A stretch of DNA of 63,983 nucleotides, taken from NCBI GenBank assembly GCA_001310375.1, contig BAXC01000009.1:1-63983 (forward strand). Reading direction: 5' to 3'. This document shows, piece after piece, positions 39,026 through 50,517 of the stretch; positions within the stretch are counted from its first letter, which is position 1, and every line of letters begins with the position of its first letter. The DNA is from Bacillus sp. JCM 19041 (GTDB lineage Bacteria > Bacillota > Bacilli > Bacillales > Bacillaceae_D). The translations under genes were made by a program, and so were the position numbers. The notes beneath the pieces are model-generated. The model saw only the letters and a list, made by a program, of their open reading frames with translations, made no database searches and was not told the origin of the DNA.

Positions 39026-39083
39026 GAGGAGGAAGGCAGTCGCTTATGTAGTTGTAAAACTCTCTAAGCGACGCCAATAGGCT
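39026..39083 (+). promoter_or_regulatory. uvrB leader with hairpin and start-stop ORF
   Basis: A strong Shine-Dalgarno (GAGGAGGAAGG, 39026-39036) is followed by ATG TAG (39046-39051), not by uvrB. GTCGCTTA (39039-39046) and TAAGCGAC (39065-39072) form an 8-bp stem that spans the ATG-TAG. The uvrB start at 39084 has only a weak site (AATAGG) and an in-frame TAG right before it. The hairpin could bring the strong site closer to uvrB. Confidence 0.55.
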
Positions 39084-41067
39084 ATGGATCAGAAGTTTCA
39101 ATTAGTATCAGAGTACTCTCCTCAAGGAGACCAGCCTAAAGCAATCGAGAAGATTGTTAGCGGAATTGAAAGCGGGGATAAACACCAGACTTTATTAGGA
39201 GCTACAGGGACAGGTAAAACATTTACGATGTCGAATGTGATTCAGGCCGTAAACAAACCAACGTTAATAATGGCCCATAATAAAACGCTAGCTGGACAAC
39301 TGTATAGTGAGTTTAAGCAATTCTTTCCAAATAATGCAGTTGAGTATTTCGTCAGTTACTATGATTATTACCAACCAGAGGCCTATGTGCCATCATCTGA
39401 TACATTTATTGAAAAAGATGCAAGTATTAATGATGAGATTGATAAACTTCGTCATTCGGCTACAAGTTCTTTATTTGAACGTAGAGATGTCATTATCATT
39501 GCTAGTGTTTCTTGTATTTATGGTTTAGGTTCTCCAGAAGAATACCGTGATCTCGTATTATCAATCCGTACCGATATGGAAATTGACCGTAATGAATTGT
39601 TACGTAGGCTTGTTGATATTCAATATGACCGTAATGATATAAACTTTACCCGAGGAACTTTTCGAGTGCGCGGCGATGTTGTAGAGATCTTCCCAGCTTC
39701 ACGAGATGAACAGTGTATTCGGGTGGAATTCTTTGGCGATGAAATTGATCGCATGACTGAGGTTGATGCCCTCACAGGAGAAATAAAAGGCGAGCGTAAC
39801 CATGTGTCCATTTTTCCAGCATCACACTTTGTTACAAGAGAAGAAAAGATGAAAAAGCAATTGCTAATATAGAAGTTGAACTTGAAGAACAGCTTAACAC
39901 GATGAATGAAGAAGGTAAGTTACTTGAAGCTCAGCGATTAGAACAAAGAACACGCTATGATTTGGAAATGATGGCTGAAATGGGTTTCTGTTCTGGTATT
40001 GAAAACTATTCACGTCATTTAACATTACGCCAAGCAGGAGCAACGCCATATACACTGCTTGACTTCTTTCCAGATGATTTTCTTTTAATTGTTGATGAAT
40101 CTCATGTCACCCTTCCTCAAGTAAGAGGAATGTATAATGGAGATAGAGCCCGCAAAGAGATTCTTGTGAATCATGGCTTCCGGTTGCCTTCAGCGTTGGA
40201 TAACCGTCCGTTACGGTTCGAAGAATTTCAAGAAAAAGTTGGGCAATCAGTTTATGTGTCAGCAACACCAGGACCATATGAGCTTGAGCATACACCGAAA
40301 ATGGTGGAACAGGTAATTCGTCCAACTGGATTGTTAGACCCACCGATAGAAGTTCGTCCAATTGAAGGGCAAATAGACGATTTAATTGGAGAAATTCATG
40401 ATCAAGTCGCTAAAGATGAGAGAGTGCTTGTTACAACGTTAACGAAAAAAATGTCTGAGGATTTAACCGATTACTTAAAAGAAATTGGAATTAAGGTTCG
40501 TTACCTTCATTCAGAAATCAAAACACTTGAGCGGCTTGAGATTATCCGTCAATTAAGACTAGGCGCTTTTGATGTATTAATTGGGATTAACTTGCTTCGA
40601 GAAGGGTTGGATATCCCAGAAGTATCGTTAGTAGCAATTCTTGATGCCGATAAAGAAGGGTTTTTACGAGCAGAACGTTCGCTAATCCAGACAATTGGCC
40701 GTGCTGCAAGAAATGAACATGGACGCGTCATAATGTATGCAGATAAAACAACAAAATCGATGGAAGTCGCTATTAGTGAAACAAAAAGGCGTCGTGCAAT
40801 ACAACAAGCCTTTAATGATGAACATGGCATTACGCCAAAAACGATTCAGAAGCGAATTCCTGATGTAGTCCAAGCTACTTATGCTGCGGAAGAAACGGGA
40901 GATTACGATACAGCTCCTGTACCACAGCAAAAAAATGACGAAAAAAAGAGCGTCAAGCGACAATCGAACGTGTAGAAATAGAAATGAAACAAGCGGCAAA
41001 AGAGTTGAATTTTGAACGGGCGGCAGAGCTGCGCGATATGCTGTTAGAACTTAAAGCGGAAGGATGA
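39084..41067 (+). CDS. uvrB: Excinuclease ABC subunit UvrB, two frameshifts
   Basis: Helicase-like damage-verification subunit of nucleotide excision repair. Walker [15 protein letters not shown], beta-hairpin [20 protein letters not shown], helicase motifs [20 protein letters not shown] region and the C-terminal UvrC-binding motif ([13 protein letters not shown]). One A is missing at 39850-39854 and one at 40941-40947; repairs restore [18 protein letters not shown] and the UVR tail. 661 residues, near the B. subtilis length. ATG 39084 is the first possible in-frame start. uvrA follows at once. Confidence 0.95.
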
Positions 41068-41071
41068 CATG

Positions 41072-43949
41072 ATGGCACACGAACAAATTGTGGTTAAGGA
41101 GCTCGCTCCAACAATTTAAAAAATATGGATGTTTCTATACCAAGGGGCAAATTAGTTGTCCTAACTGGATTATCTGGTTCAGGGAAGTCGTCGCTCGCAT
41201 TTGACACAATCTATGCAGAAGGACAGCGCAGATATGTGGAATCGTTGTCCGCCTATGCTCGCCAATTTCTTGGGCAAATGGATAAACCTGACGTGGATTC
41301 AATAGAAGGACTTTCTCCAGCAATATCGATAGATCAGAAGACAACAAGCCGTAACCCGCGCTCGACAGTAGGGACGGTAACGGAGATCCATGATTATTTG
41401 CGTTTACTTTATGCAAGAATTGGACGACCTATTTGTCCACGCCATGGCATTGAAATTTCTTCACAGACGGTGCAGCAAATGGTTGATCGGATACTTGATT
41501 TTCCAGAGAGGACAAAAATGCAAATCATGGCACCAGTTGTATCTGGACGAAAAGGAACCCATGTGAAAGTGCTTGAACAAATAAAGAAAGACGGCTATGT
41601 TCGTGTCCGCATTAATGGAGAATGATGGAAGCGGCAGAAGTCATTGAGCTTGAGAAGAATAAAAAACACAATATAGAAGTTGTAATTGACCGAGTTGTTA
41701 TAAAAGAGGGCGTTCAAACGAGAATTGCAGATTCGCTTGAGACTGCCCTTACTCTTGCTGATGGCAGAGTTTTAGTTGATGTCATTGATGGAGATGAGCT
41801 GTTATTTAGCCAACATCATGCATGTCCTGAATGTGGATTTTCAATCCCAGAGCTTGAGCCACGTGCGTTTTCATTTAATAGTCCATACGGTGCTTGCCAA
41901 ACATGTGATGGCCTTGGTGTGAAGTTAGAGGTAGATAGTGAATTGGTGGTTCCTGACCCGTCGAGGTCTTTACGCGAGCATGCAATTGCTCCATGGGAAC
42001 CAACTAGTTCCACTTATTATCCACAGTTGTTAGAGGCGGTTTGCGATCACTTTAGTATTGATATGGATAAGCCGTTTGAGGAACTACCAGAAAAACAGCA
42101 AAGTATTCTATTAAACGGAAGTGGTAAGGAAAAGATATTTTTTCCATTATGAAAATGATTTTGGTCGTGTACGAGAGCATATGATTTTATTCGAGGGTGT
42201 GTTGACCAACATAGCTCGTCGTTACAGAGAAACCAGCTCTGATTACATCCGTGACCAAATGGAATCATATATGGCACAGAAAAACTGCCCTACATGCAAA
42301 GGTTATCGATTAAAGAAAGAAACGCTTGCTGTGTTTGTTGGCGGCAAACATATTGGCGAAATAAGCCAACTTCTTGTACAGACGCATCTGTATTTATTAA
42401 TGAACTCGACCTTTCTGAAAAAGATCGAGCAATCTCGAGATTAATTCTGAAAGAGATTGAAGACAGGCTTGGATTTTTAATTAATGTTGGCTTAGATTAT
42501 TTGACTCTTTCTCGAGCTGCGGGAACATTGTCAGGTGGGGAAGCGCAACGAATTCGACTAGCAACGCAGATTGGTTCATCGCTTATGGGAGTGCTTTATA
42601 TTCTTGACGAACCATCAATTGGTCTTCATCAACGAGATAATGACCGCCTGATTGAAACGTTGAAGCGCATGAGGGATTTAGGCAATACATTAATTGTTGT
42701 TGAACATGATGAGGATACGATGCTTGCAGCAGATCATATCATTGATATTGGTCCGGGAGCCGGTGTGCACGGTGGTTTTGTAACCGCACAAGGTACACCA
42801 AAAGAGCTTATAGAAGATGCAAATTCGTTAACAGGTCAGTATTTATCAGGTGAGAAATTTATTCCTGTTCCTTCAGAACGGAGACCATTAACTGATCGCA
42901 GTTTTACGGTCAAAAAGGCTGAAGCAAATAATTTGCGGAACATTGATGTGACGTTCCCTCTTGGTGTGTTTATGGCTGTTACTGGTGTCTCAGGTTCTGG
43001 AAAGAGTACACTTGTTAATGAAATTGTTCATAAAGCACTTGCTCAAAAGATCCATCGAGCAAAAGGAAAGCCAGGCAAGCATAAAGAGATTGTGGGCATG
43101 AATGAAATGGATAAAGTGATCGATATTGACCAGTCGCCAATTGGTCGTACACCGAGGTCAAACCCAGCAACTTATACAAGTGTTTTTGATGATATTCGTG
43201 ATGTTTTTGCAATGACGAATGAAGCGAAAGTGCGTGGTTATAAGAAAGGACGCTTCAGTTTTAATGTAAAAGGTGGGCGTTGTGAGGCGTGTAAAGGTGA
43301 CGGCATCATAAAAATAGAGATGCATTTTTTACCAGACGTTTATGTTCCTTGTGAAGTATGTCATGGAAAACGGTATAACCGTGAAACGTTAGAAGTCACA
43401 TATAAAGGGAAAGCAATTGCTGATGTACTAGCAATGACGGTTGAAGAGGGCGTTGAATTTTTTGGGAGCATTCCAAAAATCAAACGAAAAATTCAAACCT
43501 TAATTGATGTTGGACTCGGCTATATTCGTTTAGGTCAGCCAGCGACAACCTTATCAGGTGGAGAAGCGCAAAGGGTGAAATTGGCGTCGCAACTTCATAA
43601 AAGACCAACGGGACGGACATTGTATATTTTAGATGAACCTACGACTGGCTTACATGTGGATGATATTGATCGTCTGTTAAAAGTATTGCAGCGTTTAGTT
43701 GATAATGGCGATACTGTTCTTGTGATCGAGCATAATTTGGACGTAATTAAAACGGTAGATCATATTATTGACTTAGGACCAGAAGGTGGTGTTGGCGGGG
43801 GAATGCTTGTCGCAGAAGGAACCCCAGAAATCGTAGCTGAAACGGTTGGATCATATACAGGTCAGTATTTAAAACCGATATTAGAACGTGATAAGGCAAG
43901 ACTTGAAGAACGGTTGGAAGGTGCAGGCAGAAAAGTTAACGGAAATTGA
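41072..43949 (+). CDS. uvrA: Excinuclease ABC subunit UvrA, four frameshifts
   Basis: DNA-damage recognition ATPase. Two ABC halves, Walker [14 protein letters not shown] and [13 protein letters not shown], two zinc fingers (CPECG with CQTC; CEAC with CEVC) and signatures [12 protein letters not shown] and [12 protein letters not shown]. Breaks: a lost G near 41098, a lost A near 41621, an extra T at 42138-42143 and a lost T near 42371. Correcting all four gives 959 residues, the family length. Two adjacent ATG codons, 41069 and 41072; the latter is better spaced from GGAAGGATG. Confidence 0.95.
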
Positions 43950-44012
43950 AACATGTTGCCTAGCTGCTTCGTAATAAGATAGAAGTATAAAAAAGCAAAA
44001 GGAGCGATTGCC

Positions 44013-45103
44013 GTGGAAGAGCGAAAAATGATTTTAAAAATGATTGAGGATGGAAAAGTTTCCGCTGAAGAAGGACTGAAATTACTTGACGCAGTTGGTA
44101 AGGGACAGGAAGATACATCGTCAAAAGCATTGACCACGGATTTAGAAGAAACAGGTGGAGACTCATATAAACAAAAACAGCGAAAAGAGATCCCAGACGA
44201 AACACCTTTTTCAAAGCTTACAGGTTTTTTTGAATCAGCCATCCAGAAAGTAAAGGATGGTGATTTTGACTTCAACTTCGGAGCGGCTAAAGAGATTGAA
44301 CATATCTTTCAACACCAAAACATTACGCCACAAACGGTGCATGTACTGCTTGATAATGGTTCGGTAGAGGTTATTCCATGGGAGAAGCCAGATGTGCGGA
44401 TAGAATGTCAAGTAAAAGTGTACCGCATGAGTGATGAGGAACAAGCGAAAGAATTTTTTCTAAATGAATCAACTTTTTCAGCAACGGAAGAAAAGCTTCT
44501 TTTTGAAACCAAGTCCAAAACAATGAAAGTAAATGCGACTCTTTATGTTCCAGAAGCGTCGTATAACCATGTTAAGCTTTACACCTTTAATGGTTCTTTA
44601 AAAGGTGAATCTCTCAAAGTGGAGACATTTGAGGCGAATACGACAAATGGTTCGATAAAAACTGAAGGCTTATTTCTAAAAAAGCTGCAATTGAAACCGT
44701 CAATGGAAGCATCGATTGTGAAGGAAGTAAATTGCAATTACTTGATGCAAAAACGTTAAATGGTAGAATTAAAGTTACAGGTGCGATTCAAGATGCAGAT
44801 GTCGAAACGGTGAATGGATCCATTTCCTACGAAATTGAGGATACTGGAGAAGCCGGTTACGTAGACTTGAAAACAACAACTGGTAGTGTGAAACTGCATG
44901 TGTCAGATCAAGTTCGCTTTGACGGTAAACTAAAGTCAAATGTTGGTTCAATTAACAACCGCCTGGCTTTTTCAGAAGTGGTTGATGAAAAGAAAGACAT
45001 TGGTCAGCGTTATATGCAGGTAATGGCAAATTCCAGCCAGTCCACTCGTGTGAGAGTCCACGCTGTTGCCAATACAGGAAGTATCACGATACAAGATAAG
45101 TAG
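44013..45103 (+). CDS. yvlB: DUF4097-family protein YvlB, one frameshift
   Basis: N-terminal helical segment (MILKMIEDGKVSAEEGLKLL, the SHOCT-like YvlB start) and a C-terminal repetitive beta-helix of DUF4097 type with recurring (N/T)G(S/R)I motifs. Function unknown; linked in B. subtilis to envelope-stress genes. One A is missing at 44678-44683; repaired KKAAIETVNGSIDCEG, 363 residues. GTG start after AAAAGGAG. yvlA is not found between uvrA and this gene. Confidence 0.88.
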
Positions 45104-45169
45104 TGCATGTTTAGCAAACAAACAAAAAAAGGAAAACAAGGAAAGAGTTAAGGAAGAAAGGGAGATCAG

Positions 45170-45361
45170 ATGAAACGTTTAATGCGCTCGCAGGATAGCA
45201 GGATTATTACAGGCGTTTGCGGGGGGATTGGTAAGTACTTTAATGTTGATCCGACAGTAATAAGAATTATTGCGGTTATATTGGCGATTATTACAACAGG
45301 TTGGCCATTTTTAATCGCCTATGTGATTGCTACTTTTATAATACCAATGGATAAGGATTAG
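45170..45361 (+). CDS. yvlC: PspC-domain membrane protein YvlC
   Basis: 63 residues. PspC motif RIITGVCGGIGKYFNVDPTV then a membrane helix (IIAVILAIITTGWPFLIAYV). Often acts with YvlB and YvlD at the membrane in cell-envelope stress; specific role unknown. ATG 45170 follows AAAGGGAG. yvlD begins 13 bases on. Confidence 0.9.
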   Translation: MKRLMRSQDSRIITGVCGGIGKYFNVDPTVIRIIAVILAIITTGWPFLIAYVIATFIIPMDKD

Positions 45362-45373
45362 GAGGATACAGAC

Positions 45374-45718
45374 ATGAGATGGCTGATAGGGCTGCTCTTA
45401 AATGCACTTGTATTGTGGCTTCTGTCAGAACTGTTTTCTGGTTTTGAGCTAAGCGGTTTTGGTGCCGCTATTATCGCCGCGTTATTATTAACAATACTCA
45501 ATTGGACAGTGAAGCCATTGCTTACGGTTCTGACACTGCCAATAACGATTTTAACTTTAGGATTGTTCATGTTTGTCATTAGCGCATTAACGTTAATGCT
45601 AACGGCTTGGCTAATGGGTAGTTACTTTGTAATTGATGGATTTGGTATTGCGTTACTCGCTGCGGTTATCATCGCCTTGTTCCAAGCGATTTTAATCAAT
45701 CCAGTCAAGCGAGCGTGA
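45374..45718 (+). CDS. yvlD: Phage-holin-like membrane protein YvlD
   Basis: 114 residues with four transmembrane helices (MRWLIGLLLNALVLWLLSEL, LSGFGAAIIAALLLTILNW, VLTLPITILTLGLFMFVISA, GIALLAAVIIALFQAILIN). DUF360/phage_holin_4_2 family, role unknown. AGGAGG precedes ATG 45374. Ends the yvlBCD operon at a strong terminator. Confidence 0.9.
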   Translation: MRWLIGLLLNALVLWLLSELFSGFELSGFGAAIIAALLLTILNWTVKPLLTVLTLPITILTLGLFMFVISALTLMLTAWLMGSYFVIDGFGIALLAAVIIALFQAILINPVKRA

Positions 45719-45750
45719 TAAAACTACGAGTAAAATCCGGTTAATATGAT

Positions 45751-45788
45751 AGCATGAGTTCTGGTTACACCAGACTCATGCTTTTTTA
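45751..45788 (+). terminator. intrinsic terminator after yvlD
   Basis: AGCATGAG, then TCTGG, pair with CCAGA and CTCATGCT, followed by TTTTTT. The insertion sequence begins six bases later. Confidence 0.92.
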
Positions 45789-45793
45789 TATTA
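45788..45793. repeat. putative target-site duplication, left copy
   Basis: ATATTA, repeated at 46852-46857 directly outside the other end of the element. Six bases is longer than the 2-3 bases usual for IS30 family, so part may be chance in AT-rich DNA. Confidence 0.5.
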
Positions 45794-45820
45794 GACGAAT
45801 TGTAAAATCAAGTGCGACAC
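45794..45820 (+). repeat. left terminal inverted repeat of the IS
   Basis: Starts GACGAATTGT and ends AAGTGCGACAC; pairs with 46825-46851 with seven mismatches in 27 positions. Confidence 0.8.
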
Positions 45821-45898
45821 CTTTTAAAAAAGAAAACTCATGGACACCTTCGTGTAAAATGGAGTTACCACACACCCTTTACACACGGAGGTTATCAC

Positions 45899-46842
45899 AT
45901 GAGCTATTCTCATCTTGCCACTTTTGAGCGAGGTAAACTAGAAGCACTCCATCAAATGGCTTGCCCTGCTCGGCAAATCGCAAAGACATTGAACCGACAT
46001 CACTCCACGGTTTCTCGTGAGTTACATCGCAATCGTGGCACAATATATACGTGCGAAAAAGCCAACGAAAGCTACCGTATTCGACGAGAACGATCGATAC
46101 CAAAAGGAAAAGTAACCTCCTCCCTCATTCAGATCATTGAGGAGAAACTCGCTTGTACATGGTCTCCAGAACAAATCCAAGGTCGATTGCTTGAGGGCAA
46201 GATTTCGTTTAAAACCATTTATCGTTGGCTTTATAAAGTCTGCTTTCCAGTGGAGATGTGACGGTATTACGGCAAAAAGGAAAGCGCCAGAAACCTCGAG
46301 AAACAAGAGGACGTTTTCATGTCGGAACTTCGATTTCGGAAAGACCTAAGGAAGTTCGGAATCGAACAACCTTGGGTCATTGGGAGTTGGATACGGTCGT
46401 ATCAGGTCGAGGGAAAAGCAAAGGGTGTTTAGCTACATTTGTGGAACGAAAAACACGATTGTATATCGCTTTAAAGATGATCAATCGAACCGCCCATTCC
46501 ATGGAAGAAGCGATCAAAACCATTCATAATCGGTTACCTGAGGGTTCTTTTTTGACCGCAACCGTGGATAGAGGTAAGGAATTCGCTTGTTACACCGTCA
46601 TTGAAAAAGACTTGCAGGTAAAGGTTTTCTTTGCCGATCGAAATTTTTCATGGCAACGCGGTTCAAATGAAAATGCCAATGGTTTACTGAGAGAATTTTT
46701 TCCGAAAGCCACAAATTTATCTGAGATTTCTGCTCAAGATGTGCAAAAATCGTTATTTCTCATAAATAATCGACCTAGGAAATGTCTGAACTGGAAAACT
46801 CCATACGAAGCGTTTCAAGAGGAAGTGTCGCACTTAGATTGA
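45899..46842 (+). CDS. IS30-family transposase, one frameshift
   Basis: DDE recombinase that moves the element. N-terminal helix-turn-helix (ARQIAKTLNRHHSTVSRELH, IS30-type) and catalytic core with the DDE residues in GHWELDTV, ATVDRGKEFA and SNENANGLLREF. A G is missing near 46239 (restored YKGLLSSGDVTVLRQ); 314 residues. ATG 45899 is close to the CACGGAGG site. If the break is real, the element is inactive, but it resembles the errors elsewhere in the window. Confidence 0.9.
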
Positions 46843-46851
46843 CAAACTGTC
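46825..46851 (-). repeat. right terminal inverted repeat of the IS
   Basis: Minus strand starts GACAGTTTGT and ends AAGTGCGACAC; matches the left end in 20 of 27 positions. Confidence 0.8.
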
Positions 46852-46857
46852 ATATTA
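46852..46857. repeat. putative target-site duplication, right copy
   Basis: ATATTA, same as 45788-45793. Confidence 0.5.
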
Positions 46858-47073
46858 AAAAAAACATCAATTTATTTAATGGATTAAAAAATATGACCAT
46901 GAAGAATAAAAAGTGAGGTAAGAAAATTGGCTATTCAATAAGGTTGATTTACCTTCTTAATAATTATCTCTGTTAGTCTAGAAAGAATGAGTGATTCAAT
47001 TGACAGTATAATAATGATTTTGGGGTGTCATTCAGGCCATCTTTTTTCTGTTTTAGGCGTCAAGCAGAAATCG

Positions 47074-47082
47074 TGCTACAAT
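47074..47082 (+). promoter_or_regulatory. possible promoter of the hprK operon
   Basis: TGC-TACAAT is an extended -10 with no clear -35 (TAGGCG 17 bases upstream). 47 bases before hprK. The rest of 46858-47073 shows no gene. Confidence 0.45.
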
Positions 47083-47129
47083 ATGGCTAGTAATGCAAGA
47101 TGGACAAGTGGATGATGAGGTGAATGAGA

Positions 47130-48062
47130 ATGACAAAAGTAACAGCAAATGACATTTTAGAGAAATTCCAATTTGAATTGTTGGCGGGAGAAGAAGGAAT
47201 TTACCGACCAATTACAACTAGCGATATTTCAAGACCTGGTATTGAGATGGCTGGTTTTTTTACATATTATCCGGCTCGCCGGTTGCAGTTAATTGGTCGG
47301 ACTGAACTTTCTTTTTTGAAATCCCTCTCTGACCAAGAAAAAGAGGAACGAATGACAAAACTGTGTACATATGATACGCCAGGCATTATTTTATCTAGAG
47401 GACTTGAAGCACCTGACCAATTGCTTCAGGCAGCAGATAAACGCGATGTTCCTGTTTTGCGATCAACATTAACAACAACGCAGTTAAGCAGTCGGGTTAC
47501 AAATTTCTTGGAAAGTGAATTAGCGCCTATTACTGCTGTCCATGGGGTTCTAGTTGATATATATGGGATTGGTGTACTTATAACTGGAGGAAGTGGAGTC
47601 GGTAAGAGTGAAACGGCTCTTGATCTCGTTCGTCGTGGACATCGTCTAGTCGCGGATGATTCAGTTGAGATCAGGCAACAAAATGAAGATACGCTTGTTG
47701 GTCACCCACCTCCATTGCTTCAGCACTTGCTAGAAATACGCGGATTAGGGATTATTAATGTGATGACCTTATTTGGTGCAGGTGCGGTGAGACCGTTTAA
47801 ACGAATTAGTTTATGTATGAATTTAGAATTATGGGACCAAAAGAAAGCGTATGACCGTTTAGGACTTGAAGAAGATAAAATGAAAATATTTGATACAGAA
47901 ATTACAAAACTAACGATTCCAGTTCGTCCTGGTCGAAATCTTGCTGTTATTATTGAGGTGGCAGCTATGAATTTTCGTTTAAAACGGCTAGGATTTAATG
48001 CTGCACAAGAGTTTTCTGAACGATTAACTCAAGTGATTGAACAAGGTGATAATGAATTTTAA
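47130..48062 (+). CDS. hprK: HPr kinase/phosphorylase HprK
   Basis: Phosphorylates HPr and Crh at Ser46 with ATP or PPi, and reverses this with phosphate; the switch for carbon catabolite repression. N-terminal regulatory domain, Walker [15 protein letters not shown], catalytic acids in LVADDSVEI and the HprK signature [10 protein letters not shown]. 310 residues. ATG 47130 follows GAGGTG. lgt follows after 19 bases. Confidence 0.96.
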   Translation: MTKVTANDILEKFQFELLAGEEGIYRPITTSDISRPGIEMAGFFTYYPARRLQLIGRTELSFLKSLSDQEKEERMTKLCTYDTPGIILSRGLEAPDQLLQAADKRDVPVLRSTLTTTQLSSRVTNFLESELAPITAVHGVLVDIYGIGVLITGGSGVGKSETALDLVRRGHRLVADDSVEIRQQNEDTLVGHPPPLLQHLLEIRGLGIINVMTLFGAGAVRPFKRISLCMNLELWDQKKAYDRLGLEEDKMKIFDTEITKLTIPVRPGRNLAVIIEVAAMNFRLKRLGFNAAQEFSERLTQVIEQGDNEF

Positions 48063-48081
48063 TGTAAAAGGAGTGTAAGGG

Positions 48082-48909
48082 ATGGAAGAACAAATTGAAC
48101 CTATGAACCGTGTGTTTTTATCTTTAGGTCCTATTGATATTTATTGGTATGCAGTCCTAATCCTTCTTGGGGTTGGTGCAGGGTATTTATGGGCTCGGTA
48201 TGAAAGTGAAAGAAGAGGATTACCAAAAGAGACATTTGCTGATTTACTTGTGTGGGCATTGCCTATTTCGATTATTTCCGCAAGATTATATTATGTTATC
48301 TTTCGCTGGGATCAGTTCGCTGATAATCCTGTAAGTGTGTTTTATTTACGAGAAGGCGGGATCGCGATTCATGGTGCCTTAATTGGTGCAGTTGTTACAG
48401 CGATTGTTTTTGCGCGAGTAAAAGGACTATCTTTCTGGAAAATTGCAGACGTAGCCGCTCCAGCTATTTTAATTGGTCAGGCTATTGGACGTTGGGGTAA
48501 TTTCGTGAATCAAGAGGTTTATGGTGGACCTGTATCAAGAGAGTTTTTAGAAGGACTGCTATTACCAGATTGGATTATTAACCAAATGTATATTGGAGGT
48601 ACATATTATCACCCTACTTTCCTATATGAATCTCTGTGGAGTGTAGTTGGGGTTATTCTGTTAATTCTTCTTCGTCGAGTGAATTTGCGTCAAGGTGAAC
48701 TTTTCTTTAGTTATATGATTTGGTATTCAGTTGGTCGCTTTTTTATCGAGGGCATACGTCTCGATTATTTATTAATCGGAGAGTCATTGCGTACAGCACA
48801 ATTATTATCACTTATATTAATCGCTGTTGCAATTATCCTCTGGGTATACCGTCGCTTGGTCGTAAAACCGCCTCGTTACTTAGATGATGGAGGCAATAAG
48901 TCGAAATAG
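48082..48909 (+). CDS. lgt: Prolipoprotein diacylglyceryl transferase Lgt
   Basis: Attaches diacylglycerol to the lipobox Cys of lipoproteins such as those at 7593, 23888 and 30940. Multi-pass membrane protein with the signatures IHGALIG and [18 protein letters not shown]. 275 residues. AAAGGAGTG precedes ATG 48082. Confidence 0.96.
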   Translation: MEEQIEPMNRVFLSLGPIDIYWYAVLILLGVGAGYLWARYESERRGLPKETFADLLVWALPISIISARLYYVIFRWDQFADNPVSVFYLREGGIAIHGALIGAVVTAIVFARVKGLSFWKIADVAAPAILIGQAIGRWGNFVNQEVYGGPVSREFLEGLLLPDWIINQMYIGGTYYHPTFLYESLWSVVGVILLILLRRVNLRQGELFFSYMIWYSVGRFFIEGIRLDYLLIGESLRTAQLLSLILIAVAIILWVYRRLVVKPPRYLDDGGNKSK

Positions 48910-48932
48910 AGAGAAAGAAGGTTGTTACAAGG

Positions 48933-49886
48933 ATGATAAGGAGAGGATTGTTATCAGGTCTAGCAACAACATGGACGTTAGGGAAAATTATATTCCCTAT
49001 CACACTGTTTGTGACGTTGCTAGGTTATACGCCAGTACTTGATTGGATCGCTAACTTAATTGCACCATTAATGAACTTAATTGGACTTCCTGGTGAAGCG
49101 GCAATTCCATTAGTGATTGGAAACGTTTTGAATTTATTTGCGGGAATTGGTGCAATTTTATCGCTTGAATTGACAGTAAAAGAAGTTTTTATCTTAGCAA
49201 TTATGTTGTCGTTTTCTCATAATCTCATTGTTGAGTCGGCTGTTGCGACTAAGGTTGGTATCAAAGTAGCGCCAATCATCGCCGTACGTATATTCTTAGC
49301 ATTCTTCTCTGCGTTTGTCATTAACTTAGTGTGGAGTGGGGGAAGTGAGCAAGCTGTATATGGTCTCGCTTCAACTTCTGCTACGGCTGTCGAGGCAACC
49401 GGATGGGGTGCAATTATAATGGTTGGATTGGAAACAGCCTTCTGGGGAGTCGTTCAACTTGCTGCGATTGTTATCCCGTTGATGCTTGTTGTACAGATCA
49501 TGAGAGAGAGAGGATGGCTAAACGTAATTTCCAAATGGCTTGCGCCGTTGACCCGCTTAATTGGTGTAGACCGGAACACGTCGGTTACGCTTGCTTCAGG
49601 GTTAACAATAGGTCTTGCTTACGGAGCAGGTGTAATGATTGAAGCAGTTAAACAAGACCGAGTGAGAAAGAAAGATCTTTACATTGTCTTTATTTTTCTT
49701 GTTGCTTGTCATGCGGTAGTGGAGGATACGGTTGTATTTCTTGTGCTTGGTATACCCGTCTGGCCATTACTATTAATAAGGGTCGTGACAGCTTTATTGC
49801 TGACAATCGTCATTTCACGCATTTGGACACAGCTTGAAAAGAAAAACAGTGATATTTACAAAAAGGAGGCTATTTATGAGCATTAA
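48933..49886 (+). CDS. yvoD: Nucleoside-recognition (Gate) domain membrane protein YvoD
   Basis: 317 residues, eight or more transmembrane helices, two Gate-domain halves with the conserved [18 protein letters not shown] and [16 protein letters not shown]. Function unknown; related domains occur in SpmA/SpmB and FeoB. Overlaps the start of ppaX by 11 bases. Place between lgt and ppaX as in B. subtilis. Confidence 0.9.
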   Translation: MIRRGLLSGLATTWTLGKIIFPITLFVTLLGYTPVLDWIANLIAPLMNLIGLPGEAAIPLVIGNVLNLFAGIGAILSLELTVKEVFILAIMLSFSHNLIVESAVATKVGIKVAPIIAVRIFLAFFSAFVINLVWSGGSEQAVYGLASTSATAVEATGWGAIIMVGLETAFWGVVQLAAIVIPLMLVVQIMRERGWLNVISKWLAPLTRLIGVDRNTSVTLASGLTIGLAYGAGVMIEAVKQDRVRKKDLYIVFIFLVACHAVVEDTVVFLVLGIPVWPLLLIRVVTALLLTIVISRIWTQLEKKNSDIYKKEAIYEH

Positions 49887-50517
49887 TACCGTTTTGTTTG
49901 ATTTAGATGGGACACTTATTGATACTAATGAATTGATCGTCCAATCCTTTTTACACACGCTTGAACCTGACTACCCGGGAACTTATAAACGAGAAACAGT
50001 GTTACCCTTTATTGGTCCTTCTCTTTACGAGACATTTAGTTCGATTAATGCGTCTAAAACAGATGAATACATTAAAACCTATAGGGATTTTAATCATTTG
50101 AACCACGATATGCTTGTCGCAGAATATCAGGGAGTAAAAGAAGGTGTGAAGCAACTACATGATCGTGGTATAAAACTAGCAATCGTTACAACGAAATTAA
50201 GTGAAACAGCAAAGATGGGTTTAACGTTGACTGGTCTTGATCGTTATTTTGACGTTGTAGTTGGGTTTGACCATGTTACACATGAAAAACCTCATCCAGA
50301 GCCACTCTTTAAAGCGCTCAAACAGTTAGGCTCTGTCCCTGAACAAGCAATTATGGTTGGAGACAATTCTCATGATATAGAAGCAGGAAGAAATGCCGGT
50401 ACAAAAACAGCTGCGGTTGGCTGGGCTTTTAAGGGAGAATCGTATATTCGCTCTCTACATCCGGACTATGTGCTACGCTCGATGGATGATTTGCTGTCTA
50501 TCGTGGAAACATCGTGA
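49876..50517 (+). CDS. ppaX: Pyrophosphatase PpaX
   Basis: HAD-family enzyme that hydrolyses the PPi released when HprK dephosphorylates HPr(Ser-P), pulling that reaction forward. HAD motif [14 protein letters not shown], motif III in [13 protein letters not shown], motif [17 protein letters not shown]. 213 residues from ATG 49876, which has AAAGGAGG before it. Overlaps yvoF start by four bases (GTGA). Confidence 0.94.
   Translation: MSINTVLFDLDGTLIDTNELIVQSFLHTLEPDYPGTYKRETVLPFIGPSLYETFSSINASKTDEYIKTYRDFNHLNHDMLVAEYQGVKEGVKQLHDRGIKLAIVTTKLSETAKMGLTLTGLDRYFDVVVGFDHVTHEKPHPEPLFKALKQLGSVPEQAIMVGDNSHDIEAGRNAGTKTAAVGWAFKGESYIRSLHPDYVLRSMDDLLSIVETS

Larger units (their letters stand above)
45794..46851. 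mobile_element. IS30-family insertion sequence
   Basis: About 1058 bases with imperfect terminal inverted repeats of 27 bases (20 of 27 match) sharing AAGTGCGACAC: left 45794-45820, right 46825-46851. ATATTA flanks both ends (45788-45793 and 46852-46857) and may be the target duplication. One transposase gene fills the element. The element lies in the non-coding gap between yvlD and hprK and breaks no gene. Confidence 0.85.

Noticed and set aside
39026-39051. uvrB starting upstream at the strong Shine-Dalgarno
   Set aside because: The ATG there is followed by TAG, is out of frame with uvrB, and an in-frame TAG precedes ATG 39084.
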